A stretch of DNA of 64,000 nucleotides from Thiohalocapsa sp963695445 (GCA_963695445.1 CAVOGV010000020.1:29526-93525), one strand, 5' to 3'; counted from the stretch's first letter, positions 45,022 through 54,914 are shown. The notes: generated by a model from the sequence alone, not told the origin. Program-made: numbers and translations.

Positions 45022-45534
45022 CTATGTAAAGTTGCCAACTATGTAAAGCCTGGCACCGCCGTCCTCGCAAGTCGCTGTGTTTGTGAGTCTTGCCTGAAAA
45101 TTGGTGCGGGCGAACTTCACATAGTTTTTTGGTTTGCTGAGAGGCGTCAGCCACTTCAGGAAACCGCGATGAGCCCTTCACGGCGACTTCCCGGCCGACC
45201 GATGCGCCAGCTGGTTCGCAGCCCGCTGGCGGCCTGCGTTCGCACCTTCGCCCGCTACCTTGGTGAGCCCGACTGCGCATGGCAAACCACTGCGACCTAT
45301 CTCGGGTACCCGGCCCACTTCGGGCGCTGGATGAACCGGCGCCGACTCAAGGTCCGGTCCCTCTATAAAGACCAGATCGCGGCGTTTCTCGACGGCCATC
45401 TGCCGCCCGGCTGAAGCGCTGCGAGCATTCCTTGAAGCCCTCTAACTATGTAAAGAAGCCGCTGGCTCCGACGCCCAGGACTGCTGGGGCCAGCAGGCCT
45501 GCTTTACATAGTTGGCAACTTTACATAGGGGTCG
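45016..45534. mobile_element. 519-bp element with perfect 33-bp terminal inverted repeats
   Basis: Left end 45016-45048 and right end 45502-45534 are exact reverse complements over 33 bases. Each end holds two directly repeated copies of CTATGTAAAG 17 bp apart (left 45022-45031 and 45039-45048; right, reversed, 45502-45511 and 45519-45528). One more copy lies inside at 45446-45455. Inside is one short frame resembling the N-terminus of a tyrosine recombinase. Paired 10-mers at both ends look like recombinase-binding sites, so this may be a non-autonomous remnant of a recombinase-borne element. No flanking target duplication was found. Confidence 0.72.
45169..45414 (+). CDS. Possible N-terminal fragment of a tyrosine recombinase
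   Basis: 81 residues inside the 519-bp element. The readable core, CVRTFARYLGEPDCAWQTTA then YPAHFGRWMNRRRLKVRSLY and KDQIAAFLDGHLPPG, resembles the helical core-binding domain at the start of phage-type integrases, where similar FL-x-x-HLP endings occur. The catalytic domain is absent and the frame stops right after this domain. It could be a decayed gene or a small DNA-binding protein for the end repeats. Confidence 0.42.
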   Translation: MSPSRRLPGRPMRQLVRSPLAACVRTFARYLGEPDCAWQTTATYLGYPAHFGRWMNRRRLKVRSLYKDQIAAFLDGHLPPG

Positions 45535-45711
45535 ATTCCGGACCTTGCCGCCACCTCCCGGGCGGCATCTTAGTGTGGGATAAATGGCCGGTGGCGAGGT
45601 GAACGAAATCTTGGAGGTTCGTGGCGAAGTATTTTGGGAACTACACCGAGGCTCGCTTCGGCGCGCGCGACCGCTATACTTGGCGGTCAAACCGATTCGG
45701 GAGTCTGCACC

Positions 45712-45978
45712 ATGGCAGCCAATGCGAAAACGCCCATGGAACGCGTCGAGCAGTTGTATGGGGACCTCGTCGCCCACTATGGCGAAGGCGACAAGCGCGA
45801 ACTGCGCGCGGCGGCGAAGATTCTGCTGGTCGCGCTGAGCAAGTTTCGCGAGCATGGCGGCGCGCAGTGGCAGTCGCTGCTCGACGAGTATGTGGACGCG
45901 TTGAAACACGATCCGCAAAAGTTCGAGCGCATGCTGGAAAGTAATCGCGCAACCTCTTCCGATGAGCTGATCGCCTGA
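45712..45978 (+). CDS. Small conserved-looking cytoplasmic protein
   Basis: 88 residues from the ATG at 45712. Helical, charged, without Cys: TPMERVEQLYGDLVAHYGEG, then ELRAAAKILLVALSKFREHG and WQSLLDEYVDALKHDPQKFE. No family recognised and no signal peptide. A TATACT box at 45675-45680, 31 bases before the start, could serve as a -10 element. It lies between the 519-bp element and the mutarotase gene, in the same direction as the latter. Confidence 0.6.
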   Translation: MAANAKTPMERVEQLYGDLVAHYGEGDKRELRAAAKILLVALSKFREHGGAQWQSLLDEYVDALKHDPQKFERMLESNRATSSDELIA

Positions 45979-46141
45979 CTCGCCGTGAGGCCTCGGCAGG
46001 TAGCAACTATATCGAGGCTTCGCCTTAGACCGACGAGTCATGGTCGGCGCTGGCTTAGGGCGACAACGACAACGAGAAACTTGACACATCCGCAAACATG
46101 TTTCGGCCCCAAGCAATCTAGTCGACCTACCAGGAGACCCC

Positions 46142-47048
46142 ATGGACATCGCCCAGGCCAATGACGAGTTCGGCATCGACGGCATCCTGCAGATCTGCGC
46201 CGGTACCGGCGGTCTGCCGCTGATCACGATCGATAACGAGCATGCCCGTGCCGAGATCTGTGCCTATGCCGGTCAGGTGCTCTCGTATCAGCCTGACGAT
46301 CACCCCCACGATCTGCTGTTCGTCAGCGAACACGCGAACTTCCGAGCCCGGCAAGGCCATCAAGGGCGGCATCCCGGTCTGTTGGCCCTGGTTCGGACCG
46401 GACCCGGAAGGCCTAGGTCGACCAGACCACGGCTTTGTGCGCGCGCGGCAGTGGCAGCTGCTGGTGACCGAGTCCATGGTCGATGGCGCAACGCGTGTGC
46501 GGCTCGGAACCAAAGACGACGAGGCCAGTCGGGCGTTGTGGCCGCATCCGTTTTCCCTCGAGATCGAGGTCACCGTCGGCGCAACGCTGGACGTGGCGCT
46601 GATCAGCCGTAACACCGGCGATACGCCTGTGACCCTGACCCAGGCCCTGCATGCCTATTTCAAGATCGGCGATGTGCGCCAGGCACAGGTGCTCGGCCTG
46701 GCCGGATACGACTATATCGACAAGGTCGGAGAGACCGCCGAGCGCACCCAGTCCGGCCCCATCAATTTCGATGGTCCGGTGAATCGCATCTACCTCGACA
46801 CCGCCGACGAGCTGATCATCGATGATCCGTCCCTGGACCGGCGCATCCGCATCGAGCGCGAGGGCAGCCGGTCCGCCGTGGTCTGGAACCCCTGGATCGA
46901 GCAGTCCCGCGCCATGGGCGACTTCGGCGACGAGGAGTATCTGCGCATGGTCTGTGTCGAGACCACCAACGCCGCCAAGGATGCGGTGCAGGTTGCGCCT
47001 GGCGACAGCTGCCGGCTTGCGTCTCGCTACGCGATCCGTCGCGATTGA
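46142..47048 (+). pseudogene. yeaD: D-hexose-6-phosphate mutarotase (YeaD-like), one-base frameshift
   Basis: About 302 residues after removal of one C in the TTCC at 46340-46343. Before the break: LITIDNEHARAEICAYAGQV and HPHDLLFVSEHANF. After it: PGKAIKGGIPVCWPWFGPDP, HGFVRARQWQLL, LTQALHAYFKIGDVRQAQVL, and WNPWIEQSRAMGDFGDEEYL. These are the standard YeaD/aldose-1-epimerase-like landmarks, including the catalytic His and Glu regions. It interconverts hexose-6-phosphate anomers. Only four bases separate its stop from glnE. The rest of the gene is unblemished, so a sequence error is plausible. Confidence 0.82.
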
Positions 47049-47051
47049 GGC

Positions 47052-49920
47052 ATGCCGCAGGACAATCAACAGGCCCCTTTCGGTCACCACTGGCAGCAAT
47101 GGCTCGACTGGGCCGCGGAGCATGCCGTCGCGGTTCCCGACGATGCCGCCTTCCAGCAGGCGCGTCAGCGGGTGTGGGAGGCGAGCGAATTCGCGGCCCT
47201 GACCGCGGCGCGTAGCCCCGAGACGCTAGCGGCGCTGATCGCCGACGGCGACCTCGCTCGCTCCCTAGGCGCCGACGGCCTGTCCGGTCAGCTCAGCGCG
47301 GCGCTGGCGGACGTGACCGACGAGCCCGGTCTGCACAAGGCCCTGCGGCTGTTCCGTCGGCGCCAGATGCTGCGCATCATCTGGCGCGACCTGTCTGGCT
47401 GGGCCGATCTTGACGAGACCCTGGAAGACCTGAGCGCGCTCGCCGACTGCTGCATCGGCCAGACGCTGGCGCTGCTGCGCACCTGGACCGAGACCGAACT
47501 CGGCACGCCGCGGGACGCCGACGGCGTGCCGCAGTCCCTGGTGGTGCTTGGCATGGGCAAGCTCGGTGCCCGTGAGCTGAATCTGTCGTCGGACATCGAC
47601 CTGATCTTTGGCTTTCCCCGCAGCGGTGAGGTGTCCGGCGGACCGCGCCCGCTGAGCAATGAGCAGTTCTTCACCCGCCTCTGTCAGCGCCTGGTCAAGG
47701 CCCTGGACGCGCAGACCGTCGATGGCTTCGTGTTTCGCGTCGACACCCGGCTACGGCCGTTCGGCGCCGCCGGTCCGCTGGCCATGAGCTTCGACGCCAT
47801 GGAAGGCTATTACCACTCCCAAGCGCGGGAGTGGGAGCGCTACGCCATGACCAAGGCGCGGGCCGTGGCCGGCGAGCCCGGCCCCATCGCCGAGCTGATG
47901 GCCATGCTGCGGCCCTTTGTTTACCGGCGCTATCTGGACTTCGGCGCTATCGAATCCCTGCGCAACCTCAAGACCCTGATCGACCGCGAACTCAAGCGCA
48001 AGGGCATGGCCGACAACATCAAGCTCGGCCCGGGCGGTATTCGCGAGATCGAGTTCATCGGCCAGTCGTTTCAGCTCATTCGCGGCGGCCGCGATCCGGA
48101 CCTGCAGATACGCCCGATCCAACCGGTGCTTGCGCTGCTCGGTGCCAAGGGGTTGTTCCCGTCCGATGCCGTGGCCGAGCTGACCGCCGCCTACCGGTTC
48201 TTGCGCCTGGCCGAGAATCGCATCCAGGCCTGGCAGGACCGCCAGACGCATCTGCTGCCGGACAAGCCCGAGGCGCGGTTACGCCTGGCCCGCAGTATGG
48301 GCTTTGCCGACTGGGACGGCTTCAAGGCCGAGCTGGACGCGCATCGGAACCGGGTGCAGGCCCGCTTCGACGGCATCTTCGCCGGGCCTGAGCCCGACGC
48401 CGGTGCCGACGAGCCCCTCGCGGCGCTGTGGGCGGGAGGGGTCGACGAGGTACCGGCGATGGCGCTGTTGCAGCAGGCCGGCTTCGATGATCCTGCCGCG
48501 GCGATCGCGAAGCTCGCGGCCTTTCGCGACGGCATTGCGCGCAAGGGCGTCAGCTACCCGCGGCGGCGAGCGCCTGGCGCTGGTGATGCCGCGTCTGTTA
48601 CGCGAGATCGCCGCCTGCGACGCGCCGGACTTGGCCTTGGATGGTGTACTGAAGGTGCTGGAGGCGATCATCGGCCGAACTGCCTACATCGCCATGCTGG
48701 CCGAGCATCCGGATGCGCTGCATCAGCTGGTGACCCTGTGTGCCAAGAGCACTTGGTTTGGCGAGCGCACCGCTCGCCACCCGTTGCTGCTGGACGAACT
48801 GCTGGACCCGCGTCGGCTGTTCGCACCGCTGCGCCGCGCCGACCTGGAGCACGAGCTCGACCTGCTGCTCGCGACCGTCGACGGCGACGACCTGGAGCAG
48901 CGCATGGAGCGGCTGCGTCAGTTCGCCCAGGGCAACATGCTGCGGGTGGCCGCCGCCGACGTCACCGATCGCATCCCGCTGATGGTGGTCAGCGACTACC
49001 TCACCGAGATCGCCGAGGTGGCCACCGCCCGCAGCCTCGCCATCGCCTTCTGCGACCTGTCCCGACGTCACGGTCAGCCCGCCGATACCGAGGTGGCGAA
49101 TCCGGGCTTTTTGGTGCTTGGCTACGGCAAGCTCGGCGGCATCGAGCTGGGCTACAACTCCGATCTGGACCTGGTCTTTCTGTTCGACGAGGAGCTCGGC
49201 GCTGGCAGCACCGATGGCGAGCGGCCGGTCGCTAACGCACAGTTCTACGTGCGCCTGGGCCAGCGCCTGATCCATATCATGACCACGCCGACCTACTCCG
49301 GCATTCTCTACGACGTCGACATGCGCCTGCGCCCGGACGGCAACAAGGGCATGATCGCCCGCTCGTTGAAGTCCTTCGCCGAGTACCAGGCGAACGATGC
49401 CTGGACCTGGGAGCACCAGGCCCTGGTGCGCGCCCGCCCGGTGGCAGGCGATGAGCGCCTGGCGGAACGCTTCGCCGCCGTGCGCGCCGGCATCCTGCGC
49501 CGCGAGCGCGACCCGGACGAGTTGCGCGAGGCGGTGCGCGACATGCGCAACAAGATGCGCGACAACCTGGACAAGACCCGCAACGGCCTGTTCGACCTGA
49601 AACAGGGCCATGGCGGTATTGCCGATATCGAGTTTATGGTTCAATACGCAGTCCTGCGCTGGGCGGAAACCCACCCGGACCTGACGATCTGGACCGACAA
49701 CGTGCGCCTGCTCGAGACCCTCGAGCGCCTGCAACTGCTGCCGGGCGAGACCGCTGTCGACCTGACCAACGCCTACAAGGCGCTGCGTGCGGTCTATCAT
49801 CGCAACGCGCTGCAGGACACGCCGGGTTTGGTGCCGGACGCACAGCTCCAGCCGGAACGGGCGCGCGTCGCCGCGGTCTGGCAAGACTTGATGGAATCAC
49901 TGAGTCCGGGCTGCAGTTGA
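47052..49920 (+). pseudogene. glnE: Glutamine synthetase adenylyltransferase/deadenylase, one-base frameshift
   Basis: About 955 residues across two frames joined near 48550-48565. Both nucleotidyltransferase halves are complete: the N-terminal deadenylase has VLGMGKLGARELNLSSDIDL near residue 160 and the C-terminal adenylyltransferase has VLGYGKLGGIELGYNSDLDL. The joining region reads RKGVS in the first frame and RGGERLALVMPRLLREIAA in the second, with one base too many or too few between. The end RAVYHRNALQDTPGLVPD is normal. The enzyme switches glutamine synthetase on and off by adenylylation in response to nitrogen state. An otherwise intact glnE suggests a base-call error rather than decay. 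Confidence 0.85.
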
Positions 49921-50052
49921 GTCGCGTCGATCTCTGCGCTCGGGCGAGCAGACACCGCTCTCGCGTCGGCGCCGCAACGCCTGCTGATAGAGCCCCGTAT
50001 TTCTCGGCCCTCGGCCCTTGGCCCTCGGCCCTTCCCCATAGGAACTGCAAAC

Positions 50053-50973
50053 ATGACGATGGCCCACCGAGACGGCCTGATCTGGCACAACGGCAGCACC
50101 GTGGACTGGCGCGACGCTCAGACCCACGTGCTCACTCACACCCTGCACTACGGGATGGGGGTGTTCGAGGGCGTGCGTGCCTACAAGACCGACCGCGGGA
50201 CGGCCATTTTTCGCTTGCGTGATCACACCAACCGACTCTTCAACTCGGCCCACATCCTGGCCATGAAGGCGCCGTTCGACCGCGAGACCATCAACGAGGC
50301 CCATCGCACGGCGGTGCGCGAGAACAACCTGGAGTCCGCTTATATCCGTCCGATGTTCTACTACGGACCGGAGGGCATGGGCCTGCGCGCCGACAACCTC
50401 AACGTCCACTGCATCGTCGCCGCCTGGGACTGGGGCTCGTACTTGGGCGAGGAGAATATGAGGAACGGCATCCGCATCCGCGTGTCGTCGTTCACCCGCC
50501 ATCACGTCAACGTCACCATGTGCCGGGCCAAGGCCAACGGCAACTACATGAACTCCATGATGGCGTTGCAGGAGGCCCTGCGCGACGGCTACGACGAGGC
50601 GCTGCTGCTCGACGCCCAGGGCTTCGTCATGGAAGGCAGCGGCGAGAACGTCTTCATCGTCCACGACGGCGTGCTCTACACCCCGGACCTGACCTCAGCG
50701 CTGGACGGCATCACCCGCCGCACCGTGATCACGCTGGCGCGGGAGATCGGCATCGAGGTGGTCGAGAAGCGCATCACCCGCGACGAGGTCTACATCGCCG
50801 ACGAGGCCTTCTTCACCGGCACCGCCGCCGAGGTGACGCCGATCCGGGAGGTCGACGGCCGCATGATCGGCAGGGGTACCCGCGGTCCCATCACCGAGCG
50901 TCTGCAAAGCCTGTACTTCGACGTGGTCCATGGCCGCAGCGAGGCGCACCTGGAATGGCTGACGCTGGTCTGA
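50053..50973 (+). CDS. ilvE: Branched-chain amino acid aminotransferase
   Basis: 306 residues, normal length for class IV PLP aminotransferases. Landmarks are IWHNGSTVDWRDAQTHVLTH, LHYGMGVFEGVRAYKTDRGT, and the PLP-lysine region CRAKANGNYMNSMMALQEAL, with the Lys about residue 160. It is followed by GYDEALLLDAQGFVMEGSGE and AFFTGTAAEVTPIREVDGR. It catalyses the last step of Leu, Ile and Val synthesis with glutamate as donor. Located 132 bases after glnE in the same direction; the gap contains short CCCTCGGCC-type repeats. Confidence 0.97.
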   Translation: MTMAHRDGLIWHNGSTVDWRDAQTHVLTHTLHYGMGVFEGVRAYKTDRGTAIFRLRDHTNRLFNSAHILAMKAPFDRETINEAHRTAVRENNLESAYIRPMFYYGPEGMGLRADNLNVHCIVAAWDWGSYLGEENMRNGIRIRVSSFTRHHVNVTMCRAKANGNYMNSMMALQEALRDGYDEALLLDAQGFVMEGSGENVFIVHDGVLYTPDLTSALDGITRRTVITLAREIGIEVVEKRITRDEVYIADEAFFTGTAAEVTPIREVDGRMIGRGTRGPITERLQSLYFDVVHGRSEAHLEWLTLV

Positions 50974-51030
50974 CGTCGACTCGAATCCCTAGTGACGATT
51001 CAAGAACGACCGGTACATCTTCTTGGAACT

Positions 51031-51109
51031 CGAAACACGCGAAACACGCGAAAAAGCTAGATATACAAACGAACATGCGCTGTTTTTTCGCGTCATTTCG
51101 TGTATTTCG
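51031..51109. repeat. Imperfect inverted repeat of A-rich/T-rich arms
   Basis: Left arm 51031-51055 (CGAAACACGCGAAACACGCG then AAAAA) and right arm 51083-51109 (TTTTTTCGCGTCATTTCGTG then TATTTCG), separated by about 27 bases. The left arm itself is a tandem of CGAAACACG units. It lies after ilvE and could form a long hairpin with a U-rich start to its right arm. Confidence 0.65.
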
Positions 51110-51189
51110 TAGTTTCTTGTCGTCCGCGCAGTTGTTTCGCTTGTTTCTGTACTCTTCCCCACAGTAATAGGCTAGCGAGCACAACCATC

Positions 51190-51417
51190 ATGGAAATGAT
51201 CAGCCCTGATCCGGCCCTCGACACCAAGGGTGTCCAGCCCCCACCACGCTCCGGTGAGATCAAGACCGTCACCCGCAGCGACTTGCCGCTATGCTGTCCG
51301 CTGCCCGAGGACGAGGTCTGGAACATGCATCCGCGGGTCTATCTAGCCATCGAGGATGAGCCCGATGGTCAGTCAACCTGCCCCTATTGCGGCGCCCGCT
51401 ACCAGCTCCGGCGCTGA
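51190..51417 (+). CDS. Zinc-finger (zf-CHCC) domain protein
   Basis: 75 residues. The C-terminal half has the CHCC-type zinc finger with CCPLPEDEVWNMHPRVYLAI and TCPYCGARYQLR; the Cys/His pattern matches zf-CHCC proteins such as YheV-like and complex I NDUFS6-like small proteins. The first 30 residues are polar. In several gammaproteobacteria this gene follows ilvE, as here. Function unknown. Confidence 0.85.
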   Translation: MEMISPDPALDTKGVQPPPRSGEIKTVTRSDLPLCCPLPEDEVWNMHPRVYLAIEDEPDGQSTCPYCGARYQLRR

Positions 51418-51588
51418 CCCTCACCGCGCCTGGTCGCTGGATCGGCGGATGTTGTAGGCTGGGGTGAGCTTGCGAACCCCAGCATGTGAACGAGCCGCAC
51501 ATGTCGCCGACGCTGGGTTCGTTCCTCACCCCTGCCTATGGCGAATTTCCTTCGGTGGCGACGACACCGGAACCACACCTGAGCCGCC

Positions 51589-53022
51589 ATGTCCACGAAC
51601 CCCAACCCGGCCACCTTCGACGAGCTAGACCTCACCGAGCCGCTGTTGCGCGGTCTCGCCAAGGCCGGCTTCGGCACCCCGACCTCGGTGCAGCAGCAGG
51701 TCATCCCGGCGGCGATGCAGCGGCTGGACCTGCTGGTCTCCGCCGCCACCGGCTCCGGCAAGACCGTCGCGTTCCTGCTGCCGATCATGCAGCATCTGCT
51801 CGACCAGCGGCCCGTCCACGACAGCCCGCGGGTGCTGATCCTGGTGCCTACCCGCGAGCTGGCGCGGCAGATTCATGCCCACTTCATGGACATCGGTAGC
51901 TATACGCGGCTCACCGCGGAGGTGATCACCGGCGGCGAGAACCGTGGCCATCAGGTCTCGGCACTGCGGCGCAACCCGGACATCCTGGTGGCGACGCCGG
52001 GCCGCATGCTGGAGCACCTGGAGACCGGCGAGGCGGAACTCGGCGACCTGGAACATCTGGTCCTGGACGAGGCCGACCGCATGCTCGACATGGGCTTTGC
52101 CGAGCAGGTGTTCGCCATCCTCGGGCGCTGCCGACGCGAGCGTCAATCGCTGCTGTTCTCCGCCACGCTGCAACAGCGAGGCCTGCCCGCCCTGGCCGAA
52201 CGCCTGCTGCGCGAGCCGCAGACCATCATTGTGGATGTCGTGCGGGAGCCGCATCCGGACATCACGCACCAGATCCTGCTCAGCGATGACCCGGAGCACA
52301 AGCGCGAACAGCTGCTTCGGCTGCTGCGCGATGAGCCGGCGGAGGCGGCCGACGATCAGGCTCCCGCTCCGTCCGCCGCTATCCACGCGGGCAAGACGCT
52401 GGTCTTCGTCAACACTCGCGAACGGGCCGACCAGCTCGGCAGCTGGCTGGTCGGACAGCAACAGCGCTGCGCCGTGCTGCACGGCGATCTCGACCAGCGT
52501 GAGCGCAAGCGCGTCATGGGCCTGTTTCGCGACGGTTCTGTCGACGTGCTGATCGCCACCGACGTCGCCGCCCGCGGCCTCGACGTGCCCGGCGTGCAGC
52601 GCGTGATCAACTTCGACGTGCCTCGCAGCGGCGACGACTACCTGCACCGCACCGGCCGCACCGGCCGCGCCGGTGAGCAAGGCCTCGCGATCACGCTGGT
52701 CAGTTCCCAGGAATGGAACCGCATGGAAGGCATCCAGCGCTACCTGCACCTGGACGTGAAGCAGCGCGCCATCAAAGGGCTGGAGGCCCGCTTCAAGGGC
52801 GCCCCGACGCGTGCCAAACCCGGAAAGAAAAAACTTGATCCAGCCGCCAGGGCCAAAGCCGCCAAAGCGGCGAAGCAAGCCCAGACCGGCAACCAGCCCA
52901 AGCCCAAAGACCGCGCCCGTGATCGGAAGAACATCGGCAAGCGACGCAAACCGGCATCGGAAGCCGCGACCTCCGCGAGCACCGAGGCTGGCTTCGAGCC
53001 GCCCAAGCGGCGCGGCTCCTGA
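51589..53022 (+). CDS. DEAD-box RNA helicase
   Basis: 477 residues. All motifs are in place: Q motif FGTPTSVQQQVIP, Walker A AATGSGKT near residue 57, PTRELARQ, TPGRMLEHL, LDEADRMLDMGF (DEAD), FSATL, and in the second RecA domain KTLVFVNTRERADQLG, TDVAARGLDVPGV and HRTGRTGRAG. A basic C-terminal tail of about 75 residues (Lys/Arg/Ala/Pro-rich) likely binds RNA. It is closest in layout to SrmB/RhlE-type helicases that assist ribosome assembly or cold adaptation; I would not pick one name. The hydrolase gene follows within 30 bases. Confidence 0.95.
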   Translation: MSTNPNPATFDELDLTEPLLRGLAKAGFGTPTSVQQQVIPAAMQRLDLLVSAATGSGKTVAFLLPIMQHLLDQRPVHDSPRVLILVPTRELARQIHAHFMDIGSYTRLTAEVITGGENRGHQVSALRRNPDILVATPGRMLEHLETGEAELGDLEHLVLDEADRMLDMGFAEQVFAILGRCRRERQSLLFSATLQQRGLPALAERLLREPQTIIVDVVREPHPDITHQILLSDDPEHKREQLLRLLRDEPAEAADDQAPAPSAAIHAGKTLVFVNTRERADQLGSWLVGQQQRCAVLHGDLDQRERKRVMGLFRDGSVDVLIATDVAARGLDVPGVQRVINFDVPRSGDDYLHRTGRTGRAGEQGLAITLVSSQEWNRMEGIQRYLHLDVKQRAIKGLEARFKGAPTRAKPGKKKLDPAARAKAAKAAKQAQTGNQPKPKDRARDRKNIGKRRKPASEAATSASTEAGFEPPKRRGS

Positions 53023-53051
53023 TCGATCCCCAGGCCATGAAAGCAAGGCCC

Positions 53052-53840
53052 ATGAAACTCGATAGCCTCAACGATTTCGCCCTCATGCAAATGACTGCAC
53101 CCCTGCGCATGGCCTTGGAGGTGCGCGCTCCCTGGGAGCATGGTGCCGGGCTGGCGGCCCAGCCGCTGCTCGCGATGCTGCCGAAGGGCGACGGCCACCC
53201 GGTGCTGGTGCTGCCGTTGATGTTCGGCAACGACCTCAGCACACTTCCCCTGCGCAGCTTTCTGGACGCACGCGGCTATGCGGCCTCGGCCTGGGATCTG
53301 GGTGTCAACCTGGGTCCCCGCGCGGGGGTGTTCGATGCCTGTCTCGGGCGTCTGCGTGCGCTGCGCGAAAGCCATGGTCGGCCGGTGAGTCTGATCGGCT
53401 GGAGCCTCGGCGGTCTGTTTGCCCGCGCCCTGGCCCTGGAGGCGCCGGACGACGTGCGGCTGGTCATCAGTCTTGGTACGCCAATCAGCGGCGATCCGAG
53501 CCCGGCGCAAATCTGGCGCCTGTACGAGCAGGTCACCGGCGATCCCATGGGCTTGCCGCCGCACCTGTCCGGCTCGGCACGGCCGTTGCCGGTGCCGAGC
53601 ACGTCGATCTATAGCCGCAGCGACGGCATCGTGCCTTGGCAGAGCAGTGTCGCGCCGACGGCGCCCCAGGCCGAGAGCATCGAGGTGGAATCCAGCCACC
53701 TCGGCCTTGGCGCACACCCGCTCACGCTGTTCGCCATCGCCGACCGACTTGCCCAGCCGCCGGGGCAGTGGCACCCGTTCGAGCGCACGGGTCTGCGGTC
53801 CTGGCTCTATCGCGATCCCGCCCGCGACGGTTGGTTTTGA
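53052..53840 (+). CDS. Alpha/beta-fold hydrolase
   Basis: 262 residues from the ATG at 53052, preceded by AAGG; an ATG at 53037 in the same frame is an alternative. No signal peptide. Core: HPVLVLPLMFGNDLSTLPLR, nucleophile elbow SLIGWSLGGLFARALA (Ser in G-W-S-L-G), acid in IYSRSDGIVPW and His in VESSHLGLGAHPLT. This pattern resembles lipase-like cytoplasmic hydrolases annotated near PHA-type enzymes. It follows the RNA helicase closely, so the two are probably co-transcribed. Confidence 0.85.
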   Translation: MKLDSLNDFALMQMTAPLRMALEVRAPWEHGAGLAAQPLLAMLPKGDGHPVLVLPLMFGNDLSTLPLRSFLDARGYAASAWDLGVNLGPRAGVFDACLGRLRALRESHGRPVSLIGWSLGGLFARALALEAPDDVRLVISLGTPISGDPSPAQIWRLYEQVTGDPMGLPPHLSGSARPLPVPSTSIYSRSDGIVPWQSSVAPTAPQAESIEVESSHLGLGAHPLTLFAIADRLAQPPGQWHPFERTGLRSWLYRDPARDGWF

Positions 53841-54615
53841 GGCTGCCTTTGCGCTGGCGGCGGTAACTTGGTCGACCTCGGTAACCGAATCCCGATTAAT
53901 TGCTGCGGCGGCCGCCTGAGTTCGCGGTCGCGCAACAACCAGCGCAGGATCTTGCCGCTGCGGGTTCTCGGTAGTTCCTCTCGAAACGCGATTGCACGCG
54001 GCGCCACCGCTGGTCCCAGTCTGCGGCGGGCGTGGGCCAGCAACTCGCGGCGGAGCGACTCGTTCGCGTCGAAGCTGGGCTTCAGCGCGACCAGTCCTTT
54101 GACCAGCTCGCCCAGGGTCGGGTCCGCCAGGCCGATGGCGACGGCATCAGCGACGGCCGGTTGTTCCAGCAGGGCGCTTGCGCCGGCTCCGGCCCGAACA
54201 CCAAGAACAGCGGCGAAAAGACGCAGCCCGCCTTCAGCGTCCCCAGTGCCGTGACATAGAGCTCCGGCACGCGCCCGAGCAGGCTAGACACCCGCTCTCC
54301 GGGCTGCACACCGAGCTGCCGCAGCAGGTGCGCGAAGCGGCTCGTGGCCTGCGCGAGGTCGCGGTAGCTGAGATCACGTCGGTCGCCGTCCGGGCCGATC
54401 CAGCGCAGCGCGGTCTGGTCGGCGAGGCCGTCGAGAAGGTGCCGGTCCAATGCCTCGAAGGCGACATTGAGCCCGCCGCCCGGTAATCCGGTCAGCTCGG
54501 CGCGGGCCTGATCCCAGTTGCACCGAGCGGATGTGGTCGCATCGGACTGGTTCGATGCTGGCCGGTGCGATGGATCGGTGCTTGAGGCGCCTTGTCGATC
54601 TACCACTTGATGCAT
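53807..54615 (-). pseudogene. Acetyl-CoA synthetase-like gene with a large internal deletion
   Basis: Opens at 54615 with about 180 residues typical of the N-terminus of an AMP-forming acyl-CoA synthetase: LNVAFEALDRHLLDGLADQT, LSYRDLAQATSRFAHLLRQL and PELYVTALGTLKAGCVFSPL. At FGPEP it jumps into the C-terminal domain, in another frame: VAIGLADPTLGELVKGLVAL then AFREELPRTRSGKILRWLLR, including the acetylation-site Lys in RSGKI. The whole middle (adenylate-binding core, about 350 residues) is missing. Not functional as read. It lies just downstream of an acyl carrier protein gene, once probably one operon. Confidence 0.82.
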
Positions 54616-54656
54616 CGGCAAGAAATTGAATTCAGTATGCTGGCCTCGAAGGCTGT

Positions 54657-54914
54657 CTATTTGGCGGCACCGTCTGGCGCCTTGCCAAGATAGGCCAGGC
54701 AGCCGTTGAGGCAGGACAGCCGCGGATAGTCCATCTCGGGGATCTTGATCGCGAGGCGCCGCTCCAGGTCGAGCACGAAGTTTAGGTAGTCCACCGAGTC
54801 CAGCTCGAACTGGTCGCGAAAGTTGATGTCCGGGTCCAGCGCGCTGGGATCGACCTCCGGCGCGATGCCGGTGAGTGCGTCGATGACGGTCTGTTGCAGG
54901 GTCTCTTGGGTCAC
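54657..54914 (-). CDS. Acyl carrier protein
   Basis: 85 residues. A four-helix carrier protein with the phosphopantetheine site FELDSVDYLNFVLDLERRLA (Ser near residue 40). It is not the fatty-acid-synthesis AcpP, whose site is DSLDTVEL; the DSVDYLNF form is seen in stand-alone carriers placed with acetyl-CoA synthetases. Here it precedes such a synthetase gene, now deleted internally, and is divergent from an ADP-forming acyl-CoA synthetase/GNAT gene. Confidence 0.9.
   Translation of the reverse strand: MTQETLQQTVIDALTGIAPEVDPSALDPDINFRDQFELDSVDYLNFVLDLERRLAIKIPEMDYPRLSCLNGCLAYLGKAPDGAAK

Noticed and set aside
45016..45534. Integron attC site or ordinary IS with transposase
   Set aside because: The ends lack attC core sites, and there is no DDE transposase inside; only a recombinase-like N-terminal fragment is present.
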